Translations under genes and position numbers: made by a program
Shown: positions 62,240 to 64,000 of the stretch, one piece after another
Numbering within the stretch: position 1 is the first letter of the stretch
Layout: every line of letters starts with the position of its first letter
From: Branchiostoma floridae
Taxonomy: Eukaryota > Chordata > Leptocardii > Amphioxiformes > Branchiostomatidae
Length of the DNA stretch: 64,000 nucleotides
Direction of reading: 5' to 3'
NCBI RefSeq assembly: GCF_000003815.2
Contig: NC_049996.1
Location: 2,013,954 to 2,077,953, forward strand
The notes under the pieces: generated by a model
The model's database searches: none
The model's input: the letters and a program-made list of their open reading frames with translations, nothing else
What the model was told of the DNA's origin: nothing

Positions 62240-63502
62240 ACACTCTCTCTCTCTCTTTCTCCAATTAAATTCCTGGCTAGATGTTGTGTTTCTGAGAAAG
62301 ACAGTTCACACGACTTTCCTTACTCCACCCGGGTGTAAAACTGGGCACCTGACTTCGGTTGGGGAGGAAAAAGGCAGTGGAAGGAGAGGGTTGGGCTCCA
62401 CCTTCCAATACCGTGCCCTAGACACAGTGTATCATACTGCAGTTGGGGCGCCGGTGCGGCACTGCGGGGTTCAAAAGATCACTCAACGAATTACAGAGAT
62501 AAAGAACAATTTTATTACGTTTCGTGTATTTTGTTGTCTTCTAAGTGATACTTTTACGTATTACGCAATATCTAAATTATAAACAAATCGGCGAAAATAA
62601 CCCAACAGTGCCGCGGTGAACGAACCCTGCAGTGCCGCAACTTTGCCCCAAGTGCAGTGAGATACCACCTTTACCTTTACCTTACACTTTAACACACAGT
62701 TTACCGCCTACCTCCAACAGCACGTAGTCCTGTGGTTCCAAAGGTGAGATGTGTAGCCCGTGTGTGTGGATGTTTGTAGTGTTGGGGTCACGGAACTCGT
62801 TATGTTCACCTGCAGGTTGAAGGCCAAGGTTGTTCTCCTAAAATACAAAATATTCGATTCAAAAACACATTCATGAAATAAGATATGTGCTCCATTACGA
62901 TAATGGCCATGCGTTACATAATCTTGATAGATAGTGTTCTGCTAGCTCTTAGGTTACAACTGCAATGTGTATTCTAGAATAGCGTCCACTAAGGCCTAGG
63001 TCCCAAAATTATTTTGAAAATACAGTTTGCCTTGCAATTCAAAACCACCATCCGTCGATTTGATATCCCTAAATACCCTGTTTTTAAAACAGCGGATATA
63101 GGTTACCCACCAGATAAAGGTGAATTAGCGTTACTTTTGTTGTGTCAAGAAATATTTTCATACTGCGGATATAGCTAGGTTACGCAGTGAATAAAGGTGA
63201 ACTAGCGTTACTTTTGTTGTGTCAAGAAATATTTCCATACTGCGGATATAGGTTATCCCGTGGATAAAGGTGAACTAGTCTTACTTTTGTTGTGTCAATA
63301 AATATTTCCATACTGACCAGCGTCAAGGTCAAGTTGTCTCCGGCCTTCAGACGAAACGTCGGTCCTGGGAATCCTCCATTGTAGGTTCTCCTTTGGGTGG
63401 TCAGCCATTCGATGGTGACGTCACTGATGTCAACGGTCATAGTTTGACTCAGGACCCCATTGGATGACGTCACCTCAGCAGTCTTGGTGTACGCGTCACC
63501 AC
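50499..63502 (-). CDS. Laccase-type multicopper oxidase, 5'-partial, 14 exons, probable GPI anchor
   Basis: Fourteen minus-strand exons join into 625 residues without a frame break. Three cupredoxin domains of laccase-type length, not the six of hephaestin/ceruloplasmin. Copper ligands: IHTHGLH (~84-90), WYHAHHHG (~127-133), HPLHMH (~416-421), HCHILNHEDEGM (~545-556). The last holds the type 1 Cys, the type 2/3 histidines and a Met in the axial position, so the site is complete. Expected to oxidise phenols, aromatic amines or metal ions with reduction of O2 to water, outside the cell. The C terminus is hydrophobic after a polar spacer, as in GPI-anchored proteins. The start codon lies right of the window. 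Exons are listed separately. Confidence 0.93.
51190..51402 (-). CDS. Oxidase exon: C-terminal copper site
   Basis: Acceptor cttctcacag, donor gtacgt. DYIGPYVLHCHILNHEDEGM carries the type 1, 2 and 3 copper ligands; then a Ser/Gly-rich spacer ending NKHAVSNG. Confidence 0.95.
51700..52912. mobile_element. 1.2-kb element with inverted ends and subterminal CTTTACG arrays
   Basis: Ends 'ctccaggagggtctgcatg' and, inverted, 'catgcagaccctcctccag'. Inside each end lies an array of 'acgctttacg..aaatt' units every 28-31 bp: about four at 51730-51840, about seven at 52680-52885. The centre has three ~160-bp repeats with 'aaattttgaaatcttgaccctct'. No transposase; family not recognised. Confidence 0.7.
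53221..53417 (-). CDS. Oxidase exon: third cupredoxin domain, central part
   Basis: Acceptor atgtacag, donor gtaagt; phase 0 in, 2 out. GNLCDQQHKDFDANAVTPDP then LGEFRDVLLIPPLASVKVRF, the typical DxxxxPPxxxVxVRF strand of laccase domain 3. Confidence 0.92.
54070..54167 (-). CDS. Oxidase exon: polyglycine insertion
   Basis: Acceptor cacaaacag, donor gtacgt; phase 1 in, 0 out. Encodes GPGGGRRRLLQGPG, then a run of 12 Gly, then AFAYYDLN. (GGA)n repeat in coding sequence; unusual loop between copper motifs of domain 3. Confidence 0.75.
54185..54420. repeat. Dispersed repeat copy
   Basis: Intronic; 'catgccacaggcatgg' and 'gatgacctgaaattttgcac' resemble 14815-14965. Confidence 0.45.
54949..55054 (-). 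CDS. Oxidase exon: HPxHxH copper motif
   Basis: Acceptor cttttag. EWIFTNTDEDNGHPLHMHVT then HFQVISYNSYPGPMTG. The donor falls at the edge of a (GGT/GGA)n tract (G|GTGGAG), so several equivalent donors are possible, each adding whole Gly codons. The phase fits the next exon. Confidence 0.88.
55541..55734 (-). CDS. Oxidase exon: domain 2/3 junction
   Basis: Acceptor ccccgaag, donor gtacga; 194 bp. GATLSMNFPTATPAKPSFLD, then a linker and TTYYRYNFDVDTIQ, which leads into the EWIF strand. Confidence 0.88.
56651..56738 (-). CDS. Oxidase exon: domain 2 part
   Basis: Acceptor tttcaccag, donor gtatgt; phase 0 in, 1 out. LSSANNNAHEASFGDIDIYG then GVIATIEVTG. Confidence 0.85.
57157..58646. repeat. 17-bp minisatellite, ~87 units, with higher-order structure
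   Basis: Head-to-tail 'aaactcccttcctcg(g/a)c' units. Variant blocks with 'ctcttcggatcctcg' (a GGATCC site) recur seven times, showing larger segmental duplication. 17 bp is not a multiple of three, so every frame repeats each 51 bp and stays open; the 547-codon plus frame is an artefact. Lies in an oxidase intron. Confidence 0.97.
58782..58912 (-). CDS. Oxidase exon: domain 2
   Basis: Acceptor ccctttaag, donor gtaaca; phase 1 in, 0 out. GCEITILAYDGVYVDTPYSQ then FIFIPTGGRSDAAVRC; the GxRxD strand typical of laccase domain 2. Confidence 0.92.
58965..59370 (-). mobile_element. LINE 3' fragment
   Basis: Inverted 3' end 'tctttattgcaaactcatgcc' at 58970; the minus frame from 59363 encodes EDEMHFICHCPHYSTERDKL, the same Cys/His motif as at 41190. 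Confidence 0.75.
59733..59935. repeat. Palindromic element (AGGCCTACGTCACATTTCC)
   Basis: 'aggcctacgtcacatttcc' pairs with 'aaaatgtgacctaagcct'; inner 'gacctgggtccgaacggg' with 'cccgtccgggcccc'. About 200 bp; relatives at 40482. Confidence 0.65.
59982..60080 (-). CDS. Oxidase exon: domain 2 start
   Basis: Acceptor ccatgtacag, donor gtacgt; 1-1 exon. GQVRPVITMQPGEIRRFRMV then NAGPTDMLLLTITG, the QPGxxRRFRxxNAG signature. Confidence 0.93.
60261..60352 (-). CDS. Oxidase exon: domain 1/2 linker
   Basis: Acceptor atccttgcag, donor gtaagt; phase 2 in, 1 out. LDDTVTTSEGVTLSAYLTDQ then AYMVNG, where the VNG precedes QVRP of the next exon as in laccases (INGQ). Confidence 0.88.
60720..60917. repeat. 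Palindromic MITE family A, full copy
   Basis: 'acacctttatccacggggta' pairs with 'taccccgccaataatggcga'; internal 'gatatcaaattgacgg' / 'catcgacttgatatcc'. Confidence 0.8.
60918..61379 (-). pseudogene. Tandem partial copies of an oxidase exon joined to half-MITEs
   Basis: Three minus-strand copies (ending near 60924, 61097 and 61240) carry the last ~80 bp of the exon at 61380-61570, e.g. GATFAEVQNDIGDPFT versus GATLASVQNDIGDPFT, plus the donor region, each fused to a half of MITE A. Two copies share changes (FIDYRGR / RRG) absent from the real exon. None has a clear complete exon. Confidence 0.8.
61380..61570 (-). CDS. Oxidase exon: end of domain 1
   Basis: Acceptor acccgcag, donor gttagt; phase 0 in, 2 out. 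VASGLAGLLIVEDEVSSMSA, then PDNCDKEVPMLLGKF and VQNDIGDPFT; the (D)GLxGxxIV strand of laccase domain 1. Confidence 0.92.
61876..61980 (-). CDS. Oxidase exon: HxH copper motif of domain 1
   Basis: Acceptor ttccacag, donor gtaagc; 105 bp, phase 0. VGPGETYNYNFELNADQNAG then TFWYHAHHHGSTFFQ, type 2/3 copper ligands. Confidence 0.95.
62195..62262. repeat. (CT)n microsatellite
   Basis: ctctct with ttt and cacac interruptions. Confidence 0.9.
62285..62475 (+). repeat. SINE-like repeat
   Basis: 'gagaaagacagttcacacga' + 'ctttccttactccacccggg' + 'cttcggttggggagg' match the other SINE-like copies in this window. Confidence 0.55.
62712..62837 (-). CDS. Oxidase exon: HTHG copper motif of domain 1
   Basis: Acceptor tattttag, donor gtaggc; 126 bp, phase 0. 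NTTNIHTHGLHISPLEPQDY; the HxHG type 2/3 ligands. Confidence 0.95.
63060..63314 (-). repeat. Triplicated half-MITE A plus intron start
   Basis: Three ~70-bp units join 'gcggatataggtta...gataaaggtgaa' to 'cttttgttgtgtcaa(g/t)aaat' + 'atttccatact'. The last part is the first ~35 bp of the oxidase intron; the unit next to the exon has the true donor. Confidence 0.8.
63318..63502 (-). CDS. Oxidase exon: N-terminal part of cupredoxin domain 1
   Basis: Acceptor catactag, donor gtcagt; phase 1 in, 0 out. EVTSSNGVLSQTMTVDISDV then YNGGFPGPTFRLKAGDNLTL, the (N)GxFPGPxxRxxxGD signature of laccases. Confidence 0.93.
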
Positions 63503-63928
63503 CTAGTATGAAAAAAATCACGTGACTCTGGGAGCAGTGGATCATAAGTTACAGAATGCCCATGGCACCCCCGTCTGTGCTTTGGACTATTCATTCTTTT
63601 ACAGAGACTGGATCTGATCTTTTGAAAATTTGAGTATATTTTCTTTGTGTTAGAAGTATAAAACCCACTTCCATTAATCTACGACTAAGCGACAAAAGGT
63701 ATAACATATCACTCAACAATTCCATACATAAAGAAAGATTTTTTAACGTTTTGGGTATTTTGTTCTCTTTCTAAAAAAAATCATACTTCCTCATCTTGCA
63801 TAATCTTCCAAAAATGCAAAGCCCGATGCAGAACCGTAAGAAAACGCCAGGTAAACCATTTTCAAACTTGAAACCAAATATCCCGAAGATCCACTCACAT
63901 ATTCTCAAGTTATATGCTGTTGACCTAC

Positions 63929-63964
63929 GTACAGACTCGCAACTGAAAACATGACAAAAGGGAC
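63929..63964 (-). CDS. Possible additional upstream oxidase exon (36 bp)
   Basis: Between acceptor gtttcag and donor gtaggt, symmetric 1-1; it would encode PFCHVFSCESV before the next exon, giving two cysteines as often seen N-terminal to animal laccase domains. Very short; weak. Confidence 0.25.
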
Positions 63965-64000
63965 CTGAAACAATGGAGAGAGAGAGATCATTAAGAACTT

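Overview
This is eukaryotic genomic DNA: two large, intron-rich genes meeting tail to tail, with introns full of transposon debris. The receptor family (GRL101-like LDLa/LRR GPCR), exon density, MITE load and non-LTR types suggest an invertebrate deuterostome, most probably a lancelet (Branchiostoma). That assignment is inference. No bacterial operons, CRISPR arrays, rRNA or functional tRNA genes were seen.

Plus strand, 550-48352: 27 coding exons with GT-AG ends and consistent phases encode about 1594 residues of a multidomain receptor whose 5' end lies left of the window. Domain order is CUB, C-type lectin, discoidin (F5/8C), seven LDL-receptor class A modules (the fifth divergent), leucine-rich repeats, a class A seven-transmembrane domain and a ~310-residue Gly/Ala/Lys-rich tail. 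Module boundaries in the ectodomain are all phase 1. The DRY position reads EEC. A 24.6-kb intron (14774-39395) separates LDLa exons 6 and 7 and holds an RTE-type retrotransposon, a piggyBac-like TTAA element, foldback elements, a 146-bp satellite and CpG-dense repeats.

Minus strand, 63502-50499: 14 exons encode 625 residues of a laccase-type multicopper oxidase. All four copper-ligand motifs are intact, and a short hydrophobic C terminus suggests a GPI anchor. Its 5' end lies right of the window. Its introns hold a 1.5-kb 17-bp minisatellite, an element with subterminal CTTTACG arrays, and two arrays in which a palindromic MITE near a donor site was amplified together with exon or intron sequence.

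The genes converge on 48353-50498, which must hold both 3' UTRs. The receptor's best AATAAA lies inside a LINE fragment. Both genes encode extracellular or membrane proteins; nothing shows a functional link. Regions with no recognisable content are listed as such.
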